Shown here: positions 21,964 to 29,956 of the stretch, one piece after another
How the letters are laid out: every line of letters starts with the position of its first letter
Position numbering within the stretch: the first letter of the stretch is position 1
Virus record (IMG/VR): IMGVR_UViG_3300044681_001230
Coordinates: 1 to 31,558 of that record
DNA length: 31,558 bases
Origin: a virus
Reading direction: 5' to 3' (one strand)
Notes under the pieces: model-generated
Databases searched by the model: none
The model's input: the letters and a program-made list of their open reading frames with translations, nothing else
What the model was told of the DNA's origin: nothing
Program-made: the position numbers and the translations under genes

Positions 21964-22422
21964 ATGAAAATTAACAAAGAAACCCTTCCTAATGGAGAAA
22001 TTAAATTTACTATGACTAATAAAATCGATTTTTCAAAATACCAAGAATTTGTGGATGCAGTTACTTCCGATGCATCAAAAGATTTTGTTTCATTTTCTGA
22101 TCGGATTGTTGAACTTGATAGAAATGGAGCAAATATTGAAAGACTTCTAACCGCCGCTGTTGGAATTAATGCTGAAGGCGGGGAATTTATGGAAATTGTC
22201 AAAAAAATGATCTTTCAAGGAAAGCCCTGGAATGATGACAATAAAAATCACTTGAAGATCGAACTTGGAGATGTTATGTGGTATGTAACTCAAGCATGTA
22301 TTGCATTGGATGTTTCTATTGATGAAATTGTTGCTTCAAATGTAAATAAATTGATGAGGCGTTATCCTGAAGGATATTTCGATCCTTACTACAGCGAAAA
22401 TCGTGAAGTTGGTGATTTGTAA
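21964..22422 (+). CDS. MazG-like nucleotide pyrophosphohydrolase
   Basis: The protein has 152 residues. The all-alpha NTP-PPase motif is visible: E71-G-G-E74-x-x-E77 (NAEGGEFMEIVKK) and E100-x-x-D103 (IELGDVMWYV), the Mg-binding ExxE(12-28)ExxD set. The tail LMRRYPEGYFDPYYSENR is typical of phage members. Cyanophage MazG-type enzymes have been proposed to act on (p)ppGpp, while biochemical work favours deoxynucleotide substrates. The place between helicase and ribonucleotide reductase genes fits nucleotide-pool management. Its stop codon overlaps a late-type box. Confidence 0.87.
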   Translation: MKINKETLPNGEIKFTMTNKIDFSKYQEFVDAVTSDASKDFVSFSDRIVELDRNGANIERLLTAAVGINAEGGEFMEIVKKMIFQGKPWNDDNKNHLKIELGDVMWYVTQACIALDVSIDEIVASNVNKLMRRYPEGYFDPYYSENREVGDL

Positions 22423-22428
22423 TAAATA
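22421..22428 (+). promoter_or_regulatory. Late-type promoter AATAAATA
   Basis: A match to the NATAAATA late core, overlapping the MazG stop codon and 16 bp before ATG 22444. It is the first of a series of late boxes in this block. Confidence 0.6.
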
Positions 22429-22443
22429 GTTTAAAAGCATATT

Positions 22444-22698
22444 ATGCCACCCTTTTTACAGATAGTGCTGGATAAATTTGTAGACAGCTATTATCAGGAA
22501 AAGAAAAAAATAAGATATGATAGAGATGCAATTCTTAATTTGTGTCTCTATTTTTCTTGTGTTATGGACAATGAGATTAAAACGAAAAGAAATCCAAATG
22601 AAATTAAAAAGTATAAAAACCTAAAGATGTATGGTCTTGACTATATAAAATATAACAAAAAAACAATAACAAACTATTTAAATTTGCAAACAAGATGA
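22444..22698 (+). CDS. Hypothetical basic protein (84 aa)
   Basis: The protein has 84 residues and I recognise no family. It is helical, with many Lys and Tyr residues and an N-terminal hydrophobic stretch (PPFLQIVLDKFVDSYY). It is probably expressed late because of the AATAAATA box just upstream, and it overlaps the next gene by four bases (ATGA). It may be a small packaged or structural accessory protein. No signal peptide or transmembrane segment is convincing. Confidence 0.6.
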   Translation: MPPFLQIVLDKFVDSYYQEKKKIRYDRDAILNLCLYFSCVMDNEIKTKRNPNEIKKYKNLKMYGLDYIKYNKKTITNYLNLQTR

Positions 22699-22943
22699 AA
22701 ACTTTTTTAGACTTTTTATCTGAGGCAACTCGACATCAACCTAACTTAGAAAGTTTCACCCCGGAAGAATTGCGAGAAAAATATATTTGCGGTTCAATTT
22801 TTAAAAATGGGTCTCTTATTGAACAAATAAGCACCGGAAAAATAGGAACTGTTATGAGACGAGGAACTAATTACCTAATATGTTTAACTGATGATGGTAA
22901 TCTGTTTAAACCTTGGATCACTGATTCTAAAGAACTTAAATAA
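22695..22943 (+). CDS. Small SH3-like protein with a T4-type capsid-targeting N terminus
   Basis: The protein has 82 residues. The first eleven, MKTFLDFLSEA, align without gaps with the capsid-targeting sequence of T4 internal proteins (IPI/IPIII: MKTYQEFIAEA). In T4 the head protease gp21 cleaves after Glu10 in an (I/L)-x-E site; here the site would be L-S-E10/A11. The remainder, with ISTGKIGTVMRRGTNYLICLTDDGNLFKPWI, resembles a KOW/SH3-like barrel found repeatedly in cyanophage small proteins. Together this predicts an internal head protein packaged with the DNA. It overlaps the previous gene by ATGA. A late box follows at its own stop codon. Confidence 0.7.
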   Translation: MKTFLDFLSEATRHQPNLESFTPEELREKYICGSIFKNGSLIEQISTGKIGTVMRRGTNYLICLTDDGNLFKPWITDSKELK

Positions 22944-22950
22944 ATAAATA
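22943..22950 (+). promoter_or_regulatory. Late promoter AATAAATA
   Basis: The late core lies within TAAATAAATA at the stop of the previous gene, 27 bp before ATG 22977. Confidence 0.65.
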
Positions 22951-22976
22951 TAAGTAAATCCTAATTTTTTAGAAGT

Positions 22977-24632
22977 ATGTCTAATATTTGGCAGCAAGCT
23001 TTTGAATCCCATAGAGAGCAAATAGACGAGAATTATGTTGCTGAAAAATATGGGCAACATAAGAGTGATGAGTCTGAAGAAACTCAAGCTCTTTATGATC
23101 TTCGTAACAAAATGAAGAACATGGGTAAGGATGCGGTGATTGCTTACCTAAAGCGTTCTAAAATGTCTCCCGAAAGAAAGGCAAGACTCGCTCGTTCATT
23201 GGGGGTTTCTTTTGTTGGAGAAGAAGTTACAACTGAGGGTGTTGCTTCATTGATTAGAGGAGGTCTTGCTGCTGGAACTGCATTAGCTGGTATTAAAGTT
23301 GGCAAAGATGCACAAGATGTAGCTAATAGACTAAAAGCACAAAATGCACAGAAAGAAAAACAAATAAAGCAACTTTTAAATAGGGAAGAATTTGAAAATA
23401 TCGAGGAAAAAATTACAGCTAAAACGGATATTGGAGATGCAATTAGAGATTTTGAATCGTCAAAATCTCCACAATTAGCTGGTAGAACTAAAGAAGAAAG
23501 AAGAAAGGCTGCTATTGCTGCGGTATTAACTGCACGTAGAGGTGGAAAAAAGTTAGGTGAAGATATTTCAGACATTGCTGAAGATCAAAAGGGAAAGGTT
23601 CACGTTAGAATTACCAAAGACGATGGAACTACCTTTGAAAAGCATCTTTTACCAAATCAAGTTTTAGATTATAGAAAAAGATATAAAACTGTAGTTGTTT
23701 TGGGAGCTGAAGAAGGATTAGCAACCGGGACAGCTTCTTCGCAGCAACAAAGAGCAGAAGCTACGGAAGTTAAGCGTTGGTGGGATGATGATGGCGATGG
23801 GGTTGGATATGAAAAGGGTGAAGTTTCTGGAAAGTTTAAGAAAAAAAAGAAAGTAAAAAAAGAAAGTTATTCTGAATGGAGAAATGAACTCCCTCAGTTT
23901 TACGAGGAAACAAAAGCTCAAAAAAGCGTAATGGGCAGAGGATCTACTCCTTCCGATGAGGGAGAAGAAAAAAAAAATAAAAAAAAATCCTCTGAGTCCG
24001 AATGTGGTTGTTCACACGAAGTAAAGGAAGCTGCCGAAAAATTAGCTGAAGATCTTGGAGCAGAATTAGTTGATATTAACGAATTTGCTGGACCTTTAGT
24101 AAGAAGTGCAATTAAAGCATTTACACGCACTCCAGTAAAACCAAGTCCCTTAAAAATACCCATAAGACCTTTAACCCCAGGACCAATTGTTCCAGCTAAG
24201 CCTTCTCCAAAACCAACGCCAACAAAGCCACAACCAAAGCCACAACCACAACCACAACCAAAGCCACAACCACAACCACAACCAAAGCCACAACCAAAGC
24301 CACAACCACAACCAAAGCCACAACCAAAGCCACAACCAAAGCCAGTACCAACTCCGGTAAAAACAACCCCAAAAGGTCAAACTAAAACACAAACCGGAAT
24401 TTTAGTTAGACTTGATCCTAAAACTGGAGCCATAAGTGATGTTGAAACTAAACCAACAGTTGGGGTCAATGTACCAACTCCTCCTGGACCACCTTCAACT
24501 CCAGCTCCACCAGCTCCACCTAGAGGGCCAGGATTAAGACCTACTCCAAGGAATAATCGTAAACTTTTAGCACCTCAATTGAGAGCATCTCTACCAGATC
24601 CTATTCCAAAAACCGGTCAATTTAAGGTTTGA
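22977..24632 (+). CDS. Large late protein with Pro-Gln/Pro-Lys tandem repeat (virion-type)
   Basis: The protein has 551 residues with no enzymatic family recognised. The N-terminal half is helical and charged, with a Gly/Ala-rich segment GGLAAGTALAG (~95-105). At ~262-274 an acidic DDDGDG cluster reads like a calcium-binding loop (WWDDDGDGVGYEKGE), followed by KFKKKKKVKKESYSEWR, a phrase common in cyanophage late proteins. Acidic/lysine patches follow to ~345. After ~385 the chain becomes proline-rich, with 19 consecutive Pro-Gln or Pro-Lys units (residues 418-455) and a second Pro-rich tail. This suggests an extended, spacer-like virion component. The AATAAATA late box upstream supports late synthesis. 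Confidence 0.75.
   Translation: MSNIWQQAFESHREQIDENYVAEKYGQHKSDESEETQALYDLRNKMKNMGKDAVIAYLKRSKMSPERKARLARSLGVSFVGEEVTTEGVASLIRGGLAAGTALAGIKVGKDAQDVANRLKAQNAQKEKQIKQLLNREEFENIEEKITAKTDIGDAIRDFESSKSPQLAGRTKEERRKAAIAAVLTARRGGKKLGEDISDIAEDQKGKVHVRITKDDGTTFEKHLLPNQVLDYRKRYKTVVVLGAEEGLATGTASSQQQRAEATEVKRWWDDDGDGVGYEKGEVSGKFKKKKKVKKESYSEWRNELPQFYEETKAQKSVMGRGSTPSDEGEEKKNKKKSSESECGCSHEVKEAAEKLAEDLGAELVDINEFAGPLVRSAIKAFTRTPVKPSPLKIPIRPLTPGPIVPAKPSPKPTPTKPQPKPQPQPQPKPQPQPQPKPQPKPQPQPKPQPKPQPKPVPTPVKTTPKGQTKTQTGILVRLDPKTGAISDVETKPTVGVNVPTPPGPPSTPAPPAPPRGPGLRPTPRNNRKLLAPQLRASLPDPIPKTGQFKV
24228..24341 (+). repeat. 19 x 6-bp tandem repeat (CCACAA / CCAAAG)
   Basis: 114 bp consist only of CCACAA (Pro-Gln) and CCAAAG (Pro-Lys) units, in the order Q K QQQ K QQQ K Q K QQ K Q K Q K. 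Every proline is CCA, every Gln CAA and every Lys AAG, so the array has expanded recently by slippage or recombination, and copy number probably varies between strains. Confidence 0.95.
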
Positions 24633-24635
24633 TTT

Positions 24636-24643
24636 TATAAATA
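24636..24643 (+). promoter_or_regulatory. Late promoter TATAAATA
   Basis: An exact late core in the 34-bp gap, 24 bp before ATG 24667. Confidence 0.8.
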
Positions 24644-24666
24644 ACTTTGTTGAGTTTATTAAAAAA

Positions 24667-24870
24667 ATGTCGCAAATTCTATCTTTAATCAAGCCACTTT
24701 TACTAAAAGTAGCTAATCATCCGCAAACAAAAATTTTAATTCTTCAGCTTTTAGAAAAGCTTGTAAAAACTACTGATAATAGTATTGATGATACAATTAT
24801 TGCAATTGTTAAGCCAGCGTTGTTTACTAATCAAGTAACTGGTGCTGTTGATACTATGTATTTTAAGTGA
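24667..24870 (+). CDS. Hypothetical late small protein (67 aa)
   Basis: The protein has 67 residues and no family is recognised. An amphipathic, leucine-rich N-terminal half (MSQILSLIKPLLLKVANHP...ILILQLLEKLV) leads into a short polar C terminus. It has its own late box and is followed by a strong terminator, so it is a monocistronic late unit. The composition would suit a membrane-associated or head-inner-surface peptide, but there is no clear transmembrane helix. Confidence 0.65.
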   Translation: MSQILSLIKPLLLKVANHPQTKILILQLLEKLVKTTDNSIDDTIIAIVKPALFTNQVTGAVDTMYFK

Positions 24871-24917
24871 TAGTTATTTTGAGTTTAAATTTTCAATAGA
24901 AAAACTATACTTTTTAC

Positions 24918-24946
24918 TGGGGGAGATAATTTACTCCCCCATTTTT
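24918..24946 (+). terminator. Rho-independent terminator fused to a late promoter
   Basis: TGGGGGAG (24918-24925), an 8-nt loop and CTCCCCCA (24934-24941) are followed by T5 (24942-24946). The last T belongs to the next late box. Confidence 0.88.
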
Positions 24947-24953
24947 ATAAATA
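24946..24953 (+). promoter_or_regulatory. Late promoter TATAAATA
   Basis: An exact late core at the end of the terminator U-tract, 28 bp before ATG 24981. Confidence 0.82.
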
Positions 24954-24980
24954 TTTTAAGGTAAATTTACAAAGACTAAA

Positions 24981-25508
24981 ATGGCACTCTGGGGAAACTC
25001 TGATAATGTAGGTTCAAACGGAACAGTATCCTTGAACTATTCTACTCGTATTGTTACTGGAGCTGGAACTAGTTTTGGGCAAGTTGGAGCCGCTAAAACC
25101 GGTGATATCATTCGGTTTGGAGTTAGAGGTTCTGGAGGAACTTACTATGGAGATGCTGTAGTTGTTGGAATCGCCAGCACAACTCAACTTACTATCGGAT
25201 CTACTTCAGGACTTAGCGGAGCTTCTATTGCGAGTACTGATTTTTATATTAGTGAGCTTCCGATGTATACTGTATTAGACTCTACTTATAGTGAAAAGTA
25301 CGGTGTTAATGACAAGCAAGTTTATGGTGTTAGTAGATCATTGACTGGAATAGTCACAGGAAAATATGCCCCAGCTCATCAGGGATGGGTGGGAGTTACA
25401 ACTTATGTTGATCAGCATGGCAGATTGAGAGTAAAAAGTGAAGTGTTAGTAGCAATGTCTGGAATTACAACCGGATCTAACGGCATTTCGTATCCAACTA
25501 ACGTTTGA
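24981..25508 (+). CDS. Virion structural protein (cyanophage-conserved, beta-rich)
   Basis: The protein has 175 residues. It is a Gly/Ser/Thr-rich, beta-strand-rich chain beginning MALWGNSDNVGSNGTVSLNY, with repeats of 'VTGAGTSFGQVGAAKTGD' and 'IASTTQLTIGSTSGLSGA' and the end GWVGVTTYVDQHGRLRVKSEVLVAMSGI. Proteins with this start and end are common in cyanomyoviruses, where they are listed as structural proteins (recalled). Cysteine is absent, as in many extracellular virion proteins. It has its own strong late promoter. The exact position in the particle cannot be read from the sequence. Confidence 0.8.
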   Translation: MALWGNSDNVGSNGTVSLNYSTRIVTGAGTSFGQVGAAKTGDIIRFGVRGSGGTYYGDAVVVGIASTTQLTIGSTSGLSGASIASTDFYISELPMYTVLDSTYSEKYGVNDKQVYGVSRSLTGIVTGKYAPAHQGWVGVTTYVDQHGRLRVKSEVLVAMSGITTGSNGISYPTNV

Positions 25509-25514
25509 TAAGTC

Positions 25515-25886
25515 ATGAGATTTAATGAATTGAATGAAGATAATTACATGATTTTTGCAATTAAAAATTATGATAATCCTCAAGCAGTAACACAAGATGA
25601 TTTTTTTGAAGACATGAAGAGATTTAAATATGTGAAAAAAATTCTCAAACATTATAAAAATACTGGAGAATTAAAATCACATTTACTTATAAATCACTTT
25701 ATCATTCTATACAATATTTTTGGAGAAGCAGCAACACCATTATTATTTTTTAAGATAGATCGTGATTTTTGGCCTTCAATGAAATCCGTTATGCTTTTTT
25801 TGGGAAGATTTCCGGAGTATCCAAAAACTATTTTGCATGAAATAGTGGAGGACGAACACTGCTTAACTATTCTTCAAAATCTATGA
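25515..25886 (+). CDS. Conserved cyanophage hypothetical protein (123 aa)
   Basis: The protein has 123 residues and is mostly helical and acidic/aromatic, with segments DDFFEDMKRFKYVKKILKHYKNTGELKSHLLINHFIILYNIFGEAATPLLFFKI. I recall similar proteins from other cyanomyoviruses but no assigned function. No domain or catalytic motif is evident. It starts seven bases after the structural gene stop and its TGA overlaps the next ATG (ATGA), so it is probably transcribed from the late promoter at 24946 together with the next two genes. Confidence 0.75.
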   Translation: MRFNELNEDNYMIFAIKNYDNPQAVTQDDFFEDMKRFKYVKKILKHYKNTGELKSHLLINHFIILYNIFGEAATPLLFFKIDRDFWPSMKSVMLFLGRFPEYPKTILHEIVEDEHCLTILQNL

Positions 25887-26122
25887 ATAATTTAGAAAAA
25901 ATTATAGATATTATTAGAAGTCTTCGTGAGGATTCTCCGACAATGAGTGCTGGGAATCTTGGTTTTACTCATGCAGCCAACCCTAAAGGACCGGTAGCCG
26001 GATATGATAAACCAATTTATTCTGTCGGACAGGGTAAAACGACCCTCGATTTTAGACGAAAAATACCAAAGAAACTACCGCCAGAATACCAACAGATATA
26101 CCGGAGGAAGCCAAGTGTTTAA
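25883..26122 (+). CDS. Small cyanophage hypothetical protein (79 aa)
   Basis: The protein has 79 residues. An N-terminal helix (MNNLEKIIDIIRSLRED) is followed by a Gly/Pro/Lys-rich tail (TMSAGNLGFTHAANPKGPVAGYDKP, DFRRKIPKKLPPEYQQIYRR). The composition (short amphipathic helix plus disordered basic tail) is typical of small cyanophage virion or assembly proteins, but no family is recognised. Its 3' end supplies the ribosome-binding site GGAGGA (26103-26108) for the overlapping coiled-coil gene. Confidence 0.65.
   Translation: MNNLEKIIDIIRSLREDSPTMSAGNLGFTHAANPKGPVAGYDKPIYSVGQGKTTLDFRRKIPKKLPPEYQQIYRRKPSV
26103..26117 (+). promoter_or_regulatory. Ribosome-binding site that fixes a GTG start
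   Basis: GGAGGA (26103-26108) lies six bases upstream of GTG 26115. The preceding in-frame ATG (26004) has no such site and would overlap the previous gene by about 120 bases. Confidence 0.75.
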
Positions 26123-26576
26123 ACAAAATACTCCGACAGAAACTAGAGTTGCTGTTCTTGAGGAAAGGATTAATATTTATGAGCAAGTTATGGATAAAAT
26201 CGAAGATGCTATACGTGCAATTAGTGAAACTAATCAGAACATTTCAAAAATGCTTGCGGTTCACGACGAACGATTAGAGCAAGTTGTAAGATCTGATGAA
26301 GTAATTATTAAGATGCTTGAGGAGCAAAAAAAATCTTTAGAAGCTGAAGATATAGACTTGGGAAATAGAATTGATGAACTCGAAGATGAACAAAGCGAAA
26401 AACTTAAACTAATTAATACTAAAATTGATGAGATTTCAAAATTAAAATGGATGACTATTGGTAGTGCAACAGTATTAGCGGTAATTGTAACTGCAGCCTC
26501 ATCTTTAATTTCTGGAATGTGGACACCTTCAGAGATTAATCACTATAGAAACGAGAGATCTGAATTGTCCAGATAA
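26115..26576 (+). CDS. Membrane-anchored coiled-coil protein
   Basis: The protein has 153 residues from GTG 26115. Residues ~5-110 form a long coiled coil (TRVAVLEERINIYEQVMDKIEDAIR..., SLEAEDIDLGNRIDELEDEQSEKLKLI). It is followed by one transmembrane segment, KWMTIGSATVLAVIVTAASSLI (~112-133), and a short tail with WTPSEINHYRNERSELSR. A single-pass, tail-side anchored helical rod could be an inner-membrane protein active late in infection (lysis, membrane scaffolding); this is inference. Similar proteins seem common in cyanomyoviruses. No catalytic motif is seen. Confidence 0.75.
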   Translation: MFKQNTPTETRVAVLEERINIYEQVMDKIEDAIRAISETNQNISKMLAVHDERLEQVVRSDEVIIKMLEEQKKSLEAEDIDLGNRIDELEDEQSEKLKLINTKIDEISKLKWMTIGSATVLAVIVTAASSLISGMWTPSEINHYRNERSELSR

Positions 26577-26582
26577 AAGCAC

Positions 26583-26611
26583 TTGACATACAGCCCCATA
26601 CGTGCTATTGT
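26583..26611 (+). promoter_or_regulatory. Sigma70-type promoter for gp61-nrdA-nrdB
   Basis: A perfect TTGACA (26583-26588), a 17-bp spacer and TATTGT (26606-26611). The gene 61 ATG is at 26633, so the leader is about 15 nt. Confidence 0.75.
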
Positions 26612-26632
26612 GAAATCGCATTGGGATTTTTT

Positions 26633-27634
26633 ATGTCACATATTGATGATAAGTATATCGGAATAATTTCTTGTAGGCTAGGAAAATTTGCAAGAAAAAA
26701 AACCGGTCTTTACAATTTTAGATGTCCTTACTGTGGAGATTCTCAAAAGAATCGAAACAAAACTAGGGGATATTTATACCAATATAAGAATGATTATAAT
26801 TTCAAGTGCCATAATTGCAGTATATCTAAAAGTCTTGGAAATTTTATAAAGGATTTAGATGAACCTCTTTATAAAGAATATGTATTGGAAAGATATAAAC
26901 AGGGACTGACTGGAAAATCTACTAATGTACCAGAGCCTAAATTTGAATTCAGTCCTCCAAAATTTAAATCTAAAATAGATCTGCCAAAAATATCAGAACT
27001 AAATATAGAACATCCTGCGAGACAATATATAGAAAATCGACAAATACCCAAATGCTATCTGCAAAAGATATATTATTGTGAAAAGTTTAAAGAGTGGACA
27101 AATAAACAAATTCACACTTTTGATTCAATTGATTTAGATGAACCGAGAGTTGTTATTCCTTTTTATGATAAAGATGGTAATTTTTTTGGCTATCAGGGTC
27201 GAAGTTTAAATAAAAACTCAAAGGTAAAATACATTACAATTATTATCGAAAAGGGAGTTCCGAAAGTTTATGGATTAGATCAAATAAATTATGAACTTCC
27301 TATATTAGTTACTGAAGGTCCTTTTGATAGCATGTTTTTAGATAATGCTATTGCAATGGCAGGAGCAGATTTTAATAATAAAATCTTATCCTTTGCGTCA
27401 AATTCTAAATTTATTTTTATCTATGATAATGAGCGTAGGAACAAACAAATTGTACAAAAAATTGAATCGACTATAGACTTGGGACATGAAGTTGTTATCT
27501 GGCCCAGTAACATTCTTGAAAAGGACATAAATGATATGGTTTTGGCTGGACATGATGTAAAAACTATGATAGAATCTAATACTTACAATGGTATTCAAGC
27601 AAAAGTAAAATTATCTGAATGGAAACGAGTATGA
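26633..27634 (+). CDS. 61: DNA primase gp61
   Basis: The protein has 333 residues from ATG 26633; a TTG at 26621 is in frame but lies too close to the promoter. The N-terminal zinc ribbon is C31-P-Y-C34 (CPYCGDSQKN) and C59-H-N-C62. A TOPRIM-like core has E228 (LVTEGPFDSMFL) and D265/E267 (FIYDNER). gp61 makes primers for lagging-strand synthesis and works with gp41 helicase. T4 gp61 has 342 aa. The stop overlaps the nrdA start (ATGA). Confidence 0.93.
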   Translation: MSHIDDKYIGIISCRLGKFARKKTGLYNFRCPYCGDSQKNRNKTRGYLYQYKNDYNFKCHNCSISKSLGNFIKDLDEPLYKEYVLERYKQGLTGKSTNVPEPKFEFSPPKFKSKIDLPKISELNIEHPARQYIENRQIPKCYLQKIYYCEKFKEWTNKQIHTFDSIDLDEPRVVIPFYDKDGNFFGYQGRSLNKNSKVKYITIIIEKGVPKVYGLDQINYELPILVTEGPFDSMFLDNAIAMAGADFNNKILSFASNSKFIFIYDNERRNKQIVQKIESTIDLGHEVVIWPSNILEKDINDMVLAGHDVKTMIESNTYNGIQAKVKLSEWKRV

Positions 27635-29922
27635 GCACTAACATCAAAGTATATAAACGAAACGGTTCTTTCGAGCAGCTAAATTTAGAAAAACTTCACG
27701 TTATGGTTGAAGAAGCCTGCAAAGATCTTGCGGGGGTATCTGCTTCTCAAGTTGAGATGCAATCTGGAATTCAATTTTATGATGGAATTAGCACAGAAGA
27801 AATTCAGCAAATTTTGATTAGGTCGGCTTCAGATCTAATCAGCTTAGATTTTCCTAACTATCAATACGTTGCGGCTAGACTTCTTCTATTTTCAGTAAGA
27901 AAATCTTTATATGGAAAAATGCATGATCTTCCGACATTAAGTAAGCATGTTTTTACTTGTGTTGATGCAGGTATTTACGATAAAGAAATTATTTCAAAAT
28001 ATAATTGCAACGAATTTAATGAACTTGACCGATGTATAAATCACGATAGAGACTATTTGTTCACTTATGCGGGTCTTAGGCAGGTAGTGGATAAGTATCT
28101 TGTTCAAGATAGAAGTCTTGGTAAAATATATGAATCTCCACAATTCATGTATATGCTTATTGCTATGACGATTTTTGCTAATTATCCAAAAGAAACTCGT
28201 CTAACGTATGTAAAGAGGTACTACGATGCAATCTCAAAACACAAACTCAGCCTCCCAACGCCAATTATGGCAGGAGTTAGAACCCCCCTTCGCCAGTTTG
28301 CAAGTTGTGTTCTGGTTGATGTTGATGACTCCCTCGATAGTATCTTTAGCTCTGATATGGCTATTGGCAGATATGTCTCTCAAAGGGCAGGCATTGGCAT
28401 TAACGCAGGTAGAATCCGTGGCATCAACAGTAAAATCCGAGGTGGAGAAGTTACCCACACTGGCATTGTTCCATTTCTTAAGAAGTTTGAATCAACTGTA
28501 CGTTGTTGCACACAAAATGGAATTCGTGGCGGATCAGCTACTGTCCATTTTCCCATTTGGCATCAAGAAATAGAGGATATTATTGTTCTTAAAAATAATA
28601 AGGGAACCGAAGATAACAGAGTCCGTAAACTGGATTATTCTATTCAAATTAGTAAACTTTTTTATGAACGATTTATTCGAGATGGTGAAATTACATTATT
28701 TTCTCCGCACGATACGCCTGGACTTTATGATTCTTTCGGGACAGATGAATTTGATGATCTTTACATACAATATGAAAACGATTCGTCCATTAAAAAGAAA
28801 ACTGTTAAAGCGCAAGAACTTATTCTTAACTTACTTAAAGAACGTGCTGAAACGGGAAGAATTTATATCATGAATATTGATCATTGTAATTCACACTCTT
28901 CATTTTTAGATAAAGTTGAAATGAGCAATCTTTGCCAGGAAATTACTCTTCCCACAATTCCATTAAATCATATTGATGATGAAGCTGGTGAAATTGCACT
29001 ATGCATTTTATCTGCAGTCAATGTTGGTAAAATTAAAAGTGATGATGATTTTGAGGACACTTGTGAACTTGCAGTTAGAGGTCTAGATGAACTTATCGAA
29101 TATCAAGAGTATCCCGTTAAGGCGGCAGAGAGATCTACAAGGGCTCGTAGATCTCTTGGAATTGGCTTTATTGGCCTTGCACATTACTTGGCTAAGCTTG
29201 GGTACAAATACGATTGTAAAGAGGCTTGGGATGCCGTTCATGGTCTGTCTGAAAGTTTTCAATATTTTCTTTTAAAAGCTTCTAATAATCTTGCTAAAGA
29301 ACGGGGTCCTTGTGAATATTTTAACAAAACTAAATATTCAAGGGGGATTCTTCCCATTGATACCTACAAGAAAGATGTTGATGATATTAGTTTAATCGAA
29401 TATCAGCATGATTGGGAAACTCTTAGGGCATCTATCTTGGAACACGGTCTCAGGAACTCAACATTGTCCGCACAAATGCCTTCGGAGAGCAGTTCCGTTG
29501 TGTCAAATGCAACAAATGGAATTGAACCGCCTAGGGGATTCTTGTCCGTTAAAAAATCGAAAAAGGGGCCACTTAAGCAAATTGTACCTCAATATCAAAC
29601 GCTTAAGGGGAACTATAGTTTATTGTGGGATCTTCCTGATAATAATGGGTATATTAATGTTGTTGCGGTAATGCAAAAGTTCTTTGATCAGGCCATTTCT
29701 GGTAATTGGAGTTATAATCCTGAAAATTATCCTGACAATGAAGTTCCTGTGTCAGTAATGGCTAAGGACCTACTGACAACTTATAAGTATGGTTGGAAAA
29801 CTTCATATTATCAAAACACATATGATAATAAAACTGATGAGGAAAAGCCAAAAACTGAAAATGATATTATTTCTGAATTTTTAAAACTGGGAGAAGAAGA
29901 CTGTGAAAGCTGTAAAATTTAA
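27631..29922 (+). CDS. nrdA: Ribonucleotide reductase class Ia, large subunit
   Basis: The protein has 763 residues from ATG 27631 (ATGA overlap with gp61); an in-frame ATG four codons upstream lies inside gp61. An N-terminal ATP-cone-like region (IKVYKRNGSFEQLNLEKL) is followed by the catalytic barrel with C226 (ASCVLVD) and N433-L-C435-Q-E437 (active-site N, thiyl-radical Cys, E). The C-terminal redox pair CESCKI is at C758/C761; E. coli NrdA has a C-x4-C tail, so the spacing is shorter here. It reduces ribonucleoside diphosphates for phage DNA synthesis with NrdB. No intron or intein is present. Confidence 0.97.
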   Translation: MSTNIKVYKRNGSFEQLNLEKLHVMVEEACKDLAGVSASQVEMQSGIQFYDGISTEEIQQILIRSASDLISLDFPNYQYVAARLLLFSVRKSLYGKMHDLPTLSKHVFTCVDAGIYDKEIISKYNCNEFNELDRCINHDRDYLFTYAGLRQVVDKYLVQDRSLGKIYESPQFMYMLIAMTIFANYPKETRLTYVKRYYDAISKHKLSLPTPIMAGVRTPLRQFASCVLVDVDDSLDSIFSSDMAIGRYVSQRAGIGINAGRIRGINSKIRGGEVTHTGIVPFLKKFESTVRCCTQNGIRGGSATVHFPIWHQEIEDIIVLKNNKGTEDNRVRKLDYSIQISKLFYERFIRDGEITLFSPHDTPGLYDSFGTDEFDDLYIQYENDSSIKKKTVKAQELILNLLKERAETGRIYIMNIDHCNSHSSFLDKVEMSNLCQEITLPTIPLNHIDDEAGEIALCILSAVNVGKIKSDDDFEDTCELAVRGLDELIEYQEYPVKAAERSTRARRSLGIGFIGLAHYLAKLGYKYDCKEAWDAVHGLSESFQYFLLKASNNLAKERGPCEYFNKTKYSRGILPIDTYKKDVDDISLIEYQHDWETLRASILEHGLRNSTLSAQMPSESSSVVSNATNGIEPPRGFLSVKKSKKGPLKQIVPQYQTLKGNYSLLWDLPDNNGYINVVAVMQKFFDQAISGNWSYNPENYPDNEVPVSVMAKDLLTTYKYGWKTSYYQNTYDNKTDEEKPKTENDIISEFLKLGEEDCESCKI

Positions 29923-29956
29923 AGTTAGTAAAACTACTCAACCGCAAGAACCTAAA

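Noticed and set aside
24228-24341. Possible CRISPR-like repeat array
   Set aside because: The units are 6 bp, contiguous and in frame with a protein; there are no spacers.
24171-24392. Minus-strand reading frame coding a long Trp-Leu repeat
   Set aside because: It is the complement of the Pro-Gln/Pro-Lys repeat of the plus-strand gene and has no start signals of its own.
28226-28573. 115-codon plus-strand frame inside nrdA (also 28583-28873, 29087-29275, 29408-29671)
   Set aside because: Alternative frames of nrdA across its conserved active-site regions; no sign of independent start signals.
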